The position numbers and the translations under genes are program-made. A model generated the notes under the pieces. The model had not been told where the DNA came from, searched no databases, and saw only the letters and a program-made list of their open reading frames with translations. Of a stretch of 64,000 bases of DNA, positions 1 through 8,588 are shown piece by piece (positions within the stretch are counted from its first letter, which is position 1; each line of letters opens with the position of its first letter). Source of the DNA: JBKEHD01 sp046710445 (GTDB lineage: Bacteria; Pseudomonadota; Alphaproteobacteria; Rickettsiales; Midichloriaceae). The DNA lies in NCBI GenBank assembly GCA_046710445.1, contig JBKEHD010000001.1, positions 1 to 64,000 of the forward strand, given 5' to 3'.

Positions 1-440
1 TTTTCTGGAAATAACATGCTATCAGTACCTTCTTGTATTTTTATTCAGTCAATAGCACTATATCACCTTTGGTTGATTTAATAAACTGCCGCTGCCTTAG
101 TGGTGTATTTAGCTGTCAATGATGTTTCGTCGTAATTAGTATCAACTGATTCTAATTCATCCATTTCTGCATAGTAAGCAGCGCATGCAGAATCATGAAA
201 CAACTCTTCTTTGTGATTTTTGATATTATAGTGCTTATCCATTCCCATTAGTAAACCTATTCCTATTACCCAGGTGATTTGTTAGCATAAGAATGAATAA
301 ATGTAAATAAGAAAAATATTATCTATCTGTTTAATGCTATGAAATACTTGCCATTGTTTTATCTAAATTAAGTCAAATCACTTGATTTATTACAATATTA
401 TTTATAGTGTGGTTCGTATAAAGTTAAATAAAAAAGTTAG
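1..440. other. Left flank, mostly non-coding
   Basis: No gene over 60 codons is visible here. A possible 56-aa ORF lies on the minus strand (78..248, listed separately). A minus-strand ATG near 17 could begin a gene that runs off the left edge, but only about five codons are present, so it is not called. The 150 bases before nuoJ are very A+T-rich and should hold the nuoJ promoter. TTGATT near 382 is a possible -35, but no good -10 stands at the right distance. nuoI and nuoH, which usually precede nuoJ, are not here, so the nuo genes are split into separate clusters in this genome. Confidence 0.5.
78..248 (-). CDS. Possible small hypothetical protein (56 aa)
   Basis: An ATG-to-TAA frame on the minus strand would encode a 56-residue acidic/polar protein beginning MGMDKHYNIK and ending TTKAAAVY. 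Its middle is rich in Asp, Glu and Tyr. An AGG triplet lies about seven bases before the ATG, a weak ribosome-binding site. A second in-frame ATG two codons later is an equally good start. I recognise no family. It could be a genuine small gene, the remnant of a degraded longer gene, or chance. Its unusually varied composition for such A+T-rich DNA is the only argument that it is or was coding. Confidence 0.3.
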   Translation of the reverse strand: MGMDKHYNIKNHKEELFHDSACAAYYAEMDELESVDTNYDETSLTAKYTTKAAAVY

Positions 441-1043
441 ATGGTCAATACCGCATTATATTTTTTAGAAGCGTTAATTTTATTGTCTTCTGTGCTTGTT
501 ATACTGAAAAAAAATCCTGTGCATTCAGTTCTTTTTCTTATGTTTGCTTTTTTTTGTTCTTCAGGGATAATGGTGATTTTTGGAGCAGAGTATGTAGCTA
601 TGATCTTGATAATAGTATATGTAGGCGCTGTTGTAATTTTGTTTTTATTTGTGGTCATGATGTTGGATATAGATGTAAAGGAGTTAAATAAGCAAAATAA
701 GCTAAGTATTGTTTCGGTAATATTGTCATTGATTTTTATAGCTATAATCGCATATGCCGCTTCGAAATCTGCTATTTTTGCAGAATTTAAGGTTAATTGT
801 TGTAATGAGATGCCAGTAAATGTAGTGAAAAGTATTGGTAAGGTGTTGTATACAGATTATATATTAGAATTTCAATTGATAGGGTTAACTTTATTTTTAG
901 TAATGATAGGGGTGATTTCTTTAGTACATGAAGAATCAAAAAAAACTTTAAAGAGGCAAAATATAACTTCTCAAATTTTAAGAAAAAAATCTGATAGTGT
1001 TAAATTGGTTGATGTTAAATTTGGAGAGGGTGTTAAGATATGA
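441..1043 (+). CDS. nuoJ: NADH-quinone oxidoreductase subunit J
   Basis: A membrane subunit of respiratory complex I, which passes electrons from NADH to quinone and pumps protons. The 200-residue protein has about five hydrophobic helices. The third region (residues about 48-72) carries the Gly/Val-rich stretch EYVAMILIIVYVGAVVILFL, characteristic of NuoJ/ND6. The last 40 residues form a basic cytoplasmic tail. It is the first gene of a nuoJKLMN run and its TGA overlaps the nuoK start (ATGA), which implies translational coupling. The ATG at 441 gives the normal family N-terminus, although no strong Shine-Dalgarno precedes it. The absence of nuoA-I upstream fits the scattered nuo clusters of Rickettsiales. 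Confidence 0.96.
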   Translation: MVNTALYFLEALILLSSVLVILKKNPVHSVLFLMFAFFCSSGIMVIFGAEYVAMILIIVYVGAVVILFLFVVMMLDIDVKELNKQNKLSIVSVILSLIFIAIIAYAASKSAIFAEFKVNCCNEMPVNVVKSIGKVLYTDYILEFQLIGLTLFLVMIGVISLVHEESKKTLKRQNITSQILRKKSDSVKLVDVKFGEGVKI

Positions 1044-1372
1044 TTGATAACTTTATTGTAAAATATAATATATCTATAAGTCATTTTTTGATTTTCACTT
1101 CAATATTATTTTTAATTGGTTTAATAGGAGTCATTATAAACAGAAAGAGCTTAATTAATATTTTGCTTTCAATAGAAATCATTTTGTTATCTGTAAATCT
1201 TAATTTTGTAATTTTTTCACGGTTATTAGGTGATATAACTGGGCAGATTTTCATGTTGTTTATTTTATCTGTTGCAGCAGCGGAAGCGGTGATAGGGCTT
1301 GCAATATTGATTATATTCTTTAGGAAGAATCGTAATATTGACATAGATTCATCTGGTATTTTAAAGGGATGA
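1040..1372 (+). CDS. nuoK: NADH-quinone oxidoreductase subunit K
   Basis: The smallest antiporter-like membrane subunit of complex I (ND4L), 110 residues with three transmembrane helices. The two membrane glutamates known to be needed for proton pumping are present at Glu46 (in LLSIEIILLSVNLNF) and Glu82 (in VAAAEAVIGLA). Their spacing of 36 residues equals that of Glu36 and Glu72 in the E. coli protein. The N-terminus is about ten residues longer than in E. coli. It overlaps nuoJ by four bases and nuoL by four bases (ATGA both times), so the three genes are certainly co-transcribed and coupled. Confidence 0.96.
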   Translation: MIDNFIVKYNISISHFLIFTSILFLIGLIGVIINRKSLINILLSIEIILLSVNLNFVIFSRLLGDITGQIFMLFILSVAAAEAVIGLAILIIFFRKNRNIDIDSSGILKG

Positions 1373-3315
1373 TACACTCCATATTTAATTTTCATTACTT
1401 AGCGATATTAGCGGTATTTTTACCTCTTTTTGCATCTATCTTTGTAGGGATAGATAGTAAAAAATTTTCAAAAAGAGTGGCGGATTTTGTAACAACATTC
1501 TGTTGCATTATGTCTTTTGTATCTTCGGCATTAATATTTTATTACGTTATTATTTTACATAATGTAATACATATCAAAATTTTTAAATGGATTGATGTAT
1601 CTTGTATCATCGCATATTGGTCTATATATATAGATTCATTAACTTCTGTGATGCTGTGTGTGGTAACTTTTGTTTCCTCACTTGTGCATTTATATTCTAT
1701 TGGGTATATGTCTGCTGACAAGAATAAGCAGAGATTTATGGCATATTTGTCATTGTTCACTTTTTTTATGCTCATTTTAGTTGTTTCAGATAATTTTTTG
1801 CAATTATTTTTAGGATGGGAAGGGGTTGGATTAAGCTCATTTTTATTGATTAGTTTTTGGTATGAAAAGAAAAGTGCTAGTAACGCTGCATTGAAAGCAT
1901 TTCTAGTAAATAGAGTGGGTGATATTGGATTGATTATAGCGATATTCTTGATAGCTTTAACATTTAAATCTGTAGAATTTCAGGATATTTTTTCAAATGT
2001 AGGGAAGTTTGAAAATACCTCTGTATGGTTATTAGGAAGAGAATTTTTTATTATAGATTTGATTTGCGTATTTATGTTTTTTGGCTGTATGGGGAAATCT
2101 GCACAAATTGGATTACATGTTTGGTTACCTGATGCGATGGAAGGTCCCACTCCAGTTTCTGCATTGATACATGCTGCAACCATGGTAACCGCGGGAGTTT
2201 TTTTGGTTGTAAGATGCTCTTTGCTTTTTGAATATTCAGATGTAGCAACGAATATGATTACATTTGTCGGGGCCATCACATGTGTGTTTGCTGCAAGTAT
2301 TGCTTTGGTGCAAAATGATATAAAGAAGATAATCGCTTATTCTACATGTAGTCAATTGGGGTATATGTTTATAGCATGCGGTATATCTGCCTATCCTGTT
2401 GCAATATTTCATTTGGTAACACATGCATTTTTCAAAGCATTATTATTCTTGGGTGCAGGTAGTGTTATTCATGCCGTGAATAATGAGCAAGATATACGTA
2501 AAATGGGTGGGTTATACAAAGCTTTGCCAGTAACATATATCTTGATGTGGATAGGATCTTTAGCATTAGCTGGTATTTTTCCATTTGCAGGTTATTATTC
2601 TAAAGATTTGATTTTAGAAAGTGCATATCTTGCTAATAATAAATTTTCTTTTTTTGCGTATAATATGGGTATTGTTGCAGCATTATTTACAGCATTTTAT
2701 TCTTGGAGATTGATATTTCTGGTATTTCACAATACTTCAAATATGAAAAAAGATCAGTTCAAAAAAGTTCATGAGAGTCCAAAAAGCATGATGATACCCA
2801 TGGTACTTCTTGCAGTTGGAGCTATAATCAGTGGCTTTGTTGGAGAGCATGTTTTTGATATGGGTTTTTCTGGTAGTGATTTTTGGAATGGATCGGTAGC
2901 AGTTGAAGATTTATCACTTGAAAATATCTCCTCTATTCCTGATGCTATACATGCATTACCTTTAATTATGGGTGTATTAGGTATTGTTATTGCGTATGTA
3001 TTGTATATATTCATGAAATCTATACCTAAAAAAATAGCAACAAGGTTCAAATTTATGCATGCATTATTTTTTAATAAATATTATTTTGATGAAATTTATC
3101 ATTTTATTTTTGTAAATAGCATGAGAAAATTTTCTTTAGTATGTTGGAAAGTTATTGATAACTCTTTAATAGATGGGTTTTTAAATATATCTGCAGTATC
3201 TGTTTTGCATATTTCTAAAATTTTTCAAAAATTGCAGAATGGAAAGGTTTACAGATATGCCTTTGTTATGTTGATCGGAATGATCATTTTTATATATATT
3301 GCGTTGATTAAATAA
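1369..3315 (+). CDS. nuoL: NADH-quinone oxidoreductase subunit L
   Basis: A large proton-translocating subunit of complex I (ND5), 648 residues against about 613 in E. coli. The Proton_antipo_M core is clear: QLFLGWEGVGLSSFLLISFW (from about residue 144) and HVWLPDAMEGPTPVSALIHA (from about 249), which includes the conserved Lys/His channel region. The C-terminal part carries the amphipathic lateral helix that ties NuoL to NuoM and NuoN, followed by a last anchoring helix at residues about 630-646. The stop overlaps the first base of the nuoM ATG (TAATG). I see nothing abnormal in the active elements. Confidence 0.97.
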   Translation: MIHSIFNFHYLAILAVFLPLFASIFVGIDSKKFSKRVADFVTTFCCIMSFVSSALIFYYVIILHNVIHIKIFKWIDVSCIIAYWSIYIDSLTSVMLCVVTFVSSLVHLYSIGYMSADKNKQRFMAYLSLFTFFMLILVVSDNFLQLFLGWEGVGLSSFLLISFWYEKKSASNAALKAFLVNRVGDIGLIIAIFLIALTFKSVEFQDIFSNVGKFENTSVWLLGREFFIIDLICVFMFFGCMGKSAQIGLHVWLPDAMEGPTPVSALIHAATMVTAGVFLVVRCSLLFEYSDVATNMITFVGAITCVFAASIALVQNDIKKIIAYSTCSQLGYMFIACGISAYPVAIFHLVTHAFFKALLFLGAGSVIHAVNNEQDIRKMGGLYKALPVTYILMWIGSLALAGIFPFAGYYSKDLILESAYLANNKFSFFAYNMGIVAALFTAFYSWRLIFLVFHNTSNMKKDQFKKVHESPKSMMIPMVLLAVGAIISGFVGEHVFDMGFSGSDFWNGSVAVEDLSLENISSIPDAIHALPLIMGVLGIVIAYVLYIFMKSIPKKIATRFKFMHALFFNKYYFDEIYHFIFVNSMRKFSLVCWKVIDNSLIDGFLNISAVSVLHISKIFQKLQNGKVYRYAFVMLIGMIIFIYIALIK

Positions 3316-4829
3316 TGGAAAATTTTGCTATTCTAACATATTTAATTTTTATACCTTTAATCACTAGTGTGGTGATATCTTGTTATTCTTTTTGTATCAA
3401 AAACAAGGAGTTAGAAAGCAGTATTATGCGTATAAGCTACATTTCTCTTGGTGTAGAAATGGTATTGGGGGTGGTATTGTTTTTTGAATTTGATCCTTCG
3501 ATAGTAGATTATCAATTTCAAGAAAAATATATATGGTTTAAAAGTTGGAATGTATATTATTCTGTTGGTATTGATTCTTTCTCTATATATTTCATTTTAT
3601 TAACAGTATTTTTAATTCCTCCTTGTATTTTTATAGGCCTTAGGTCGATTAAAAAAAATAAGTTGTTTTTTGTTGGTTTATTTTTAGCATTGCAGGGCTT
3701 AGTTGTGGGTGTTTTTTGTGCAAAAGATATGATTTTATTTTATGTCTTTTTTGAAGCTTTTTTGATTCCAATGTATTTAATTATAGGTATTTGGGGCGGA
3801 AATAATAGAGTTTATGCATCTATAAAGTTTTTTATATACACATTATTTGGGTCAGTTCTTATGCTGATCGCGATAGCATATATTTTTGTTAATGAGGTAT
3901 CGAATGATATATCTGAATTATCTAGATATTTGAGATATTACCCTTTTAACACACAGATGCTGTTATGGCTGGCTTTCTTTGTCGCATTTGCTATAAAAAT
4001 ACCGCTTTGGCCTTTTCATACTTGGCTTCCAGATGCACATGTTCAAGCCCCAACAAGTGGATCTGTAATTCTTGCTGGAGTTTTGCTAAAAATAGGGGGG
4101 TATGGACTTATTAGGTTTAATTTACCTATGTTTCCAGAGATTTCAATTTACTTTGCTGATTATGTAATATACATGGGTATTATTGCTATTATTTACACAT
4201 CTATTGTGGCTTTGATGCAGACAGATATGAAAAAGATGATAGCGTATTCATCCGTTGCTCATATGGGATATGTTGTTATAGGTATTTTTTCGTTTAATAA
4301 ATATGGTATAGAAGGTGCTGTATTTCAAATGATAAGTCATGGTTTGATTTCTAGTGCATTGTTTTTATGTATAGGTGTGCTTTATGAACAAACAACTAGC
4401 AAAGAAATTTCTTTGTATCAGGGTTTGGCAACTAGGATGCCAAATTTTTCTTTGTTATTCACTATATTTGTTATGGGATCAATTGCACTTCCTGGTACAT
4501 CCGGATTTATAGGAGAATTTTTTGTTCTGCTTGGTGTTTTTCATGAAAATTATACTTTTGGAATTTTAGCGAGCTTAGGTATTATATTGGGTGCTATATA
4601 TATGCTTTGGTTGTATATAAGGATTATATTCGGAGATCATTCTAAAACTTTTATGGTTTTACAAGATATTTGTGTACTAGATAAATACGTATTAGGTATA
4701 TTGGGAATATTGGTAGTGTTGCTAGGTATTTACCCAAGTATTATAACTAATTCTTTGAGCAAATCTGCTGCACATTTAATCAGCAGCATGAATTTTTTAA
4801 ATGATAACGGGTTAAATAAATATTATTAA
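3315..4829 (+). CDS. nuoM: NADH-quinone oxidoreductase subunit M
   Basis: A proton-translocating membrane subunit of complex I (ND4), 504 residues, the usual family length. Diagnostic segments are YVFFEAFLIPMYLIIGIWGG (residues about 143-162), with the conserved membrane Glu and the ND4-type IPMYL, and WPFHTWLPDAHVQAPTSGSV (about 232-251), followed by the LLKIGGYG lysine element. About 14 hydrophobic helices are present. It begins on the last base of the nuoL stop and is followed by nuoN after three bases, which keeps the standard L-M-N order. Confidence 0.97.
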   Translation: MENFAILTYLIFIPLITSVVISCYSFCIKNKELESSIMRISYISLGVEMVLGVVLFFEFDPSIVDYQFQEKYIWFKSWNVYYSVGIDSFSIYFILLTVFLIPPCIFIGLRSIKKNKLFFVGLFLALQGLVVGVFCAKDMILFYVFFEAFLIPMYLIIGIWGGNNRVYASIKFFIYTLFGSVLMLIAIAYIFVNEVSNDISELSRYLRYYPFNTQMLLWLAFFVAFAIKIPLWPFHTWLPDAHVQAPTSGSVILAGVLLKIGGYGLIRFNLPMFPEISIYFADYVIYMGIIAIIYTSIVALMQTDMKKMIAYSSVAHMGYVVIGIFSFNKYGIEGAVFQMISHGLISSALFLCIGVLYEQTTSKEISLYQGLATRMPNFSLLFTIFVMGSIALPGTSGFIGEFFVLLGVFHENYTFGILASLGIILGAIYMLWLYIRIIFGDHSKTFMVLQDICVLDKYVLGILGILVVLLGIYPSIITNSLSKSAAHLISSMNFLNDNGLNKYY

Positions 4830-4832
4830 AAT

Positions 4833-6323
4833 ATGTTTAGTTTAGAAAAATTGAAAGATTTATACACCAGCTTATATTTTTTCTTTCCAGAGATTTTTAT
4901 GGTTGTTGGAGCCTTTTTGGCTTTGCTATTAGGATTATTTTTAAAAAAGAATCAATTTAGTATTGTAAGTAATTGTGTATTAATAATCTTAGTCATTAGT
5001 ATATATCAGATATTACAGCTGAATTATTCTGAGGGTATTTTTATATTTAATGGCTCGTTACTGATATCAAGATTCACAGAATACAGCAAAATTATAATCA
5101 TAATTTGTAATATTATTATATTATTAAATATTCAAGCAAGAGAGTATAAAGAAAAAAAATATAGTTTTGAAGCGCCAATATTGATGTTGTTAATCACCAT
5201 AGGCATGTGTGTTTTTGTGAGTAGCAGTAGCTTGATCACTCTTTATTTGGGCCTAGAATTATTTAGTTTGGGAACTTATGTATTGATCGCTTGGAATAAA
5301 AGAGATGCTAAATCAATAGAAGCCAGTTTAAAATACTTTATACTTGGCTCTATTAGTTCAGGTATTTTTTTATTTGGAGCTTCTTTTATCTATGGCAGTA
5401 CAGGTTCAGTAAATTTCTTGGATATTGTAGCTAATTATTCTGAAGTTAAATTTTTAGATTATCATCAATATACTCAAAATTTATTAATGATAATTGGGTT
5501 GATCATGGTGGTTATTACTATGATGTTCAAATTATCTTTGTTTCCTTTCCATAATTGGACTCCAGATGTTTATGAAGGGAGCAATGATGAGATTGTTATT
5601 TTATTGGCATCTTCTATTAAGTATGCAGCTTTAATTGTCTTTATTCGATTGTTATTTGGACCTTTTTTGATTATTAAAGATCAATTGCAAATAATAATAG
5701 GTATTATTTCTATATCTTCGATGTTGTTTGGTAATATTGCAGCAATCATGCAAAATAACCTAAAGAGATTGATTGCTTATAGTTCAATTGGGCATATGGG
5801 TTTTGTTTTGATGAGTGTTATCATGTATAGTACGGAATATCTTAGCTTTACTATTTTTTACGCCATCACATATATCATTTCCATTATGACCTTTTTTATT
5901 ATTGTGGGTATATTAGGAAGGTATAAAACATTTGATTATAAGCTTAAAAGTTTAAGGGGTATGATTAAAAACAATCCATTTTTAGCATTTGGGCTATTGG
6001 TAGTTGTTTTCTCTATGGCTGGTATTCCTCCATTTGCAGGTTTTTTTGCTAAATTTTATATATTCTTGGGAATAATGAAATCACAATTATATTACTTAGC
6101 ATTAATTGGCTTCATAGCCTTCGTTTTGGGGATATTTTATTATCTAAATATCATAAGGTATATGTATTTTGAAAAATCTGAACATTCCGTTGTAAAAATT
6201 GAGATAAATTTTGTTGAGAGAATTTTATTGTTCTCAGGGGTGATGTATAATTTATTGTACATATTTTTTCCATCACAGATTATGGGTATAATTGATCACT
6301 ATATTACAAGTAAAATTTTATAA
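4833..6323 (+). CDS. nuoN: NADH-quinone oxidoreductase subunit N
   Basis: The third antiporter-like subunit of complex I (ND2), 496 residues with about 14 helices. Family segments include YLGLELFSLGTYVLIAW (residues about 138-154), LFPFHNWTPDVYEG (about 235-248) and IAYSSIGHMGFVLM (about 313-326). The stretch after VYEG is unusual. Most NuoN proteins read PTPV there, whereas this one reads SNDEIVILLASSIKYAA. The following membrane Lys is retained, so function is probably preserved. Last gene of the nuo run; coaX follows after five bases and may be read from the same transcript. Confidence 0.96.
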   Translation: MFSLEKLKDLYTSLYFFFPEIFMVVGAFLALLLGLFLKKNQFSIVSNCVLIILVISIYQILQLNYSEGIFIFNGSLLISRFTEYSKIIIIICNIIILLNIQAREYKEKKYSFEAPILMLLITIGMCVFVSSSSLITLYLGLELFSLGTYVLIAWNKRDAKSIEASLKYFILGSISSGIFLFGASFIYGSTGSVNFLDIVANYSEVKFLDYHQYTQNLLMIIGLIMVVITMMFKLSLFPFHNWTPDVYEGSNDEIVILLASSIKYAALIVFIRLLFGPFLIIKDQLQIIIGIISISSMLFGNIAAIMQNNLKRLIAYSSIGHMGFVLMSVIMYSTEYLSFTIFYAITYIISIMTFFIIVGILGRYKTFDYKLKSLRGMIKNNPFLAFGLLVVVFSMAGIPPFAGFFAKFYIFLGIMKSQLYYLALIGFIAFVLGIFYYLNIIRYMYFEKSEHSVVKIEINFVERILLFSGVMYNLLYIFFPSQIMGIIDHYITSKIL

Positions 6324-6328
6324 AGATC

Positions 6329-7087
6329 ATGTTGTTAGTAGTAGATATAGGGAATACAAATATTGTTATAGGAGTTTTCGATAATAATCTTCTCACTCAT
6401 GTTTTTAGGTTTGATACGGAAAGAAAAGCTTCGACAGAGTATTATATAGAAAAAATATCATCTCATATTAAATCCGAAAAAACAGATGTTAATATGGCTA
6501 TCTTATCATCTGTTGTAAGGAGTTGTACTATGCAGGTGGTTGAGGCTATAAAAAGTTGTTTTAGGATTGTTCCACTCATAGCAAATGAGTGCAAACATGA
6601 TTTGATTTTAGATGTTGATGATCCAAAGAAATTGGGATCAGATATATTGGCTAATGCTATTGCATCAAGAGAATTGTATGGAAAAAATTCTATATTTATA
6701 GATTTTGGTACCGCTACTGTGGTTGGTTTGATAATAGAAGGGAGTAAATTTTTAGGAGCAAGCATATTACCAGGTGTATTTACTTCATATAATGCATTAA
6801 TACAAAATACTGATCTCAATTATTATGACACTTCATTTAAAAGCAGCAACATGAATTTATTTGGAAAAAACACTCAAGATGCAGTAATGTCAGGAATGAG
6901 GTCAATTTATTATTATGGAATAAAAGGCGTGGTGTCTGATATTTGTGCAAAATATAAGGGAGATTTTACTGTTGTTGTTACAGGTGGTATTAGCAATATA
7001 ATAAAAGAAGAGTTAGACTTCGCTGATATATTTGATCCGTATTTAACACTAAATGGATTAAGATTTTTATATAACATGAATAGGTGA
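6329..7087 (+). CDS. coaX: Type III pantothenate kinase
   Basis: Catalyses ATP-dependent phosphorylation of pantothenate, the first step of CoA synthesis, in the cytoplasm. At 252 residues it is of normal length. The ASKHA-fold phosphate-binding motif VDIGNTNIVIGVF lies at residues 5-17. The second phosphate motif and pantothenate site IDFGTATVVGLI lies near residues 127-138, and a third motif, VVVTGGISN, near 215-223. Located five bases after nuoN and probably in the same operon. Its presence suggests that the cell takes up pantothenate and makes CoA itself rather than depending on later host intermediates. BirA-linked and Baf variants look different, so the call is firm. Confidence 0.93.
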   Translation: MLLVVDIGNTNIVIGVFDNNLLTHVFRFDTERKASTEYYIEKISSHIKSEKTDVNMAILSSVVRSCTMQVVEAIKSCFRIVPLIANECKHDLILDVDDPKKLGSDILANAIASRELYGKNSIFIDFGTATVVGLIIEGSKFLGASILPGVFTSYNALIQNTDLNYYDTSFKSSNMNLFGKNTQDAVMSGMRSIYYYGIKGVVSDICAKYKGDFTVVVTGGISNIIKEELDFADIFDPYLTLNGLRFLYNMNR

Positions 7088-7091
7088 TTTA

Positions 7092-7259
7092 ATGAACAAT
7101 AAAACCAAAATTACTGTGAATGATTGCAAAGTTATATGTCATGGAAAACCAAATGAAAAAGAGCATCCTGCAGTTTATCTTGCATTATCATTAAAAAACA
7201 ACGAAGTGACTTGCCCTTATTGTGGAAAATGTTTTGTTTATGAAAATAAAAAAATATGA
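7092..7259 (+). CDS. zf-CHCC zinc-finger protein (complex I NDUFS6-like)
   Basis: A 55-residue protein from the ATG at 7092, four bases after coaX. It carries the zf-CHCC signature: Cys16, His25 in EHPAVYLAL, then CPYCGKCF with Cys41 and Cys44. This is the bacterial counterpart of the mitochondrial complex I subunit NDUFS6, a zinc-binding assembly or structural factor. Cys12 and Cys47 are additional cysteines. Its position just after nuoJKLMN-coaX fits a role with complex I, although that role in bacteria is inferred from the eukaryotic homologue. The stop overlaps the start of the next gene (ATGA), so the two are coupled. Confidence 0.82.
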   Translation: MNNKTKITVNDCKVICHGKPNEKEHPAVYLALSLKNNEVTCPYCGKCFVYENKKI

Positions 7260-8326
7260 ATTATTTTAAAAACACAGTTTCAACACAATTATTTTTAATA
7301 GTAATTTGTTTTGTTCTATTTTTTTCATTCATGTACACATTTATCGATATAATAACACCATTTTTGTTGGCGTTTTGTTTTGCGTATATATTAGATCCAA
7401 TTGTTGTTTATTTATCTAAGAAAAAGAATATAAATAAAAGTTTTTCAGTATCTATTGTATTATGTGCATTTTTTTCTATTTTTTTTGTAGCATTTTATTA
7501 TTTAGTGCCGTTATCAATTACTCAAGCTAGTAATATTGCTGAACAGTTGAATTTAAATAATAAAATTTTTAATGCGGAAATTTTTTATAAGCTGGATTCA
7601 TTTGTCAAATCATCATATCCACAAATTTATGATAGTTTACAAGAGTTATATTCTAATATTAACAGTTATATTTTTAAATTTATAAAGGAAATATTTGGTA
7701 ATTTGGTTCAGTCTGGAAAAGTTATGTTGAATTTAGCAACGATTTTTTTAGTTACGCCAGTTTTTACTTTTTATTTTTTGTTTGATATGGATGAAATTAA
7801 AAAATATATTAAAAATTTAATACCAAAATATTATAAATCAGATATTAATCAGTTATTTTCTCAAATAAACATTACATTTTCAAATTACTTGAGGGGGCAA
7901 TTAACTGTATCAATTTTATTGGGGTTATATTATACAGCTGGACTTCTTTTATTAAATATTAAGTATTCTATTGTTTTGGGAATGATGTCTGGTATTTCGC
8001 TATTTGTACCATATGTAGGTGTTTTGTTAAGTTTCTTTGTTGTTTCAATTATTTCTTATATTCAATTCAAGTCTTTCACAATTTTTGTTTATGTTTGCGT
8101 GATTTATATTTGTGGACATCTTTTAGAGGGTGGCTTTGTTACACCTAAATTAATAGGGAAAAAATTAAATCTTCATCCTTTATGGATATTTTTTGGTTTG
8201 TTTTTTTGGGGATCATTATTTGGTTTTTTTGGTATTTTATTTGCTATTCCATTGACAGCTGTAACAGCTGTCTTTATAAGATTTACTATTGGGTTATATA
8301 AGAAAAGCAAAATCTATAATTATTGA
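7256..8326 (+). CDS. AI-2E family transporter (PerM-like permease)
   Basis: A 356-residue integral membrane protein of the AI-2E/PerM (UPF0118) family. It has an N-terminal helical hairpin (residues about 10-50), a further helix near 65-85, a soluble helical middle (about 95-155) and a C-terminal block of helices. That block begins with the family segment YLRGQLTVSILLGLYYTAGL (from about 212), continues with ISLFVPYVGVLLS (about 250-262), and ends in FGILFAIPLTAV. Some members export small solutes or act as Na+/H+ antiporters; the substrate here cannot be told. It overlaps the zinc-finger gene by four bases. gapR begins just after its stop. Confidence 0.85.
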   Translation: MNYFKNTVSTQLFLIVICFVLFFSFMYTFIDIITPFLLAFCFAYILDPIVVYLSKKKNINKSFSVSIVLCAFFSIFFVAFYYLVPLSITQASNIAEQLNLNNKIFNAEIFYKLDSFVKSSYPQIYDSLQELYSNINSYIFKFIKEIFGNLVQSGKVMLNLATIFLVTPVFTFYFLFDMDEIKKYIKNLIPKYYKSDINQLFSQINITFSNYLRGQLTVSILLGLYYTAGLLLLNIKYSIVLGMMSGISLFVPYVGVLLSFFVVSIISYIQFKSFTIFVYVCVIYICGHLLEGGFVTPKLIGKKLNLHPLWIFFGLFFWGSLFGFFGILFAIPLTAVTAVFIRFTIGLYKKSKIYNY

Positions 8327-8333
8327 GGTGATC

Positions 8334-8579
8334 ATGAATGCTATTGATAGCAACGGAAAAGAAATTTTAAAACAATATATCGAAAGGATAGAAAGATTAG
8401 AAGAAGAAAAAAATAATATTAGTAATGATATTAGGGATTTACTTTTAGACGCAAAGGCAAAAGGATTTGTGCCAAGCATAATAAAAAAAGTAATCAGAGC
8501 AAGAAAAATGGATTCAGAAAAATTAAATGAGGAAGAGGCTTTGTTTGAGTTATATAAAGATGTAGTTGGTTTAGAGTAA
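8334..8579 (+). CDS. gapR: Nucleoid-associated protein GapR (DUF2312)
   Basis: An 81-residue, highly charged helical protein of the GapR/DUF2312 family. In Caulobacter GapR binds overtwisted A+T-rich DNA ahead of replication forks and RNA polymerase and helps topoisomerases. The N-terminal coiled-coil dimerisation helix is seen in LKQYIERIERLEEEKNNI, followed by the conserved DNA-contact part with DLLLDAKAKGFVPSIIKKVI and RARKMD. I chose the ATG at 8334 because GAGGTG lies three bases upstream and MNAIDSNG is a normal family start; an upstream ATG at 8289 would add 15 residues inside the permease gene. The family is almost confined to Alphaproteobacteria, which supports the taxonomic call. 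Confidence 0.9.
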   Translation: MNAIDSNGKEILKQYIERIERLEEEKNNISNDIRDLLLDAKAKGFVPSIIKKVIRARKMDSEKLNEEEALFELYKDVVGLE

Positions 8580-8588
8580 TTTTTTTAT

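Noticed and set aside
1542..3050. Open reading frames on the strand opposite nuoL
   Set aside because: They are shadows of the real gene: no ribosome-binding sites, no family resemblance, and nuoL is unambiguous in this stretch. The same applies to reverse frames inside ppdK, recA-region genes and thyX.
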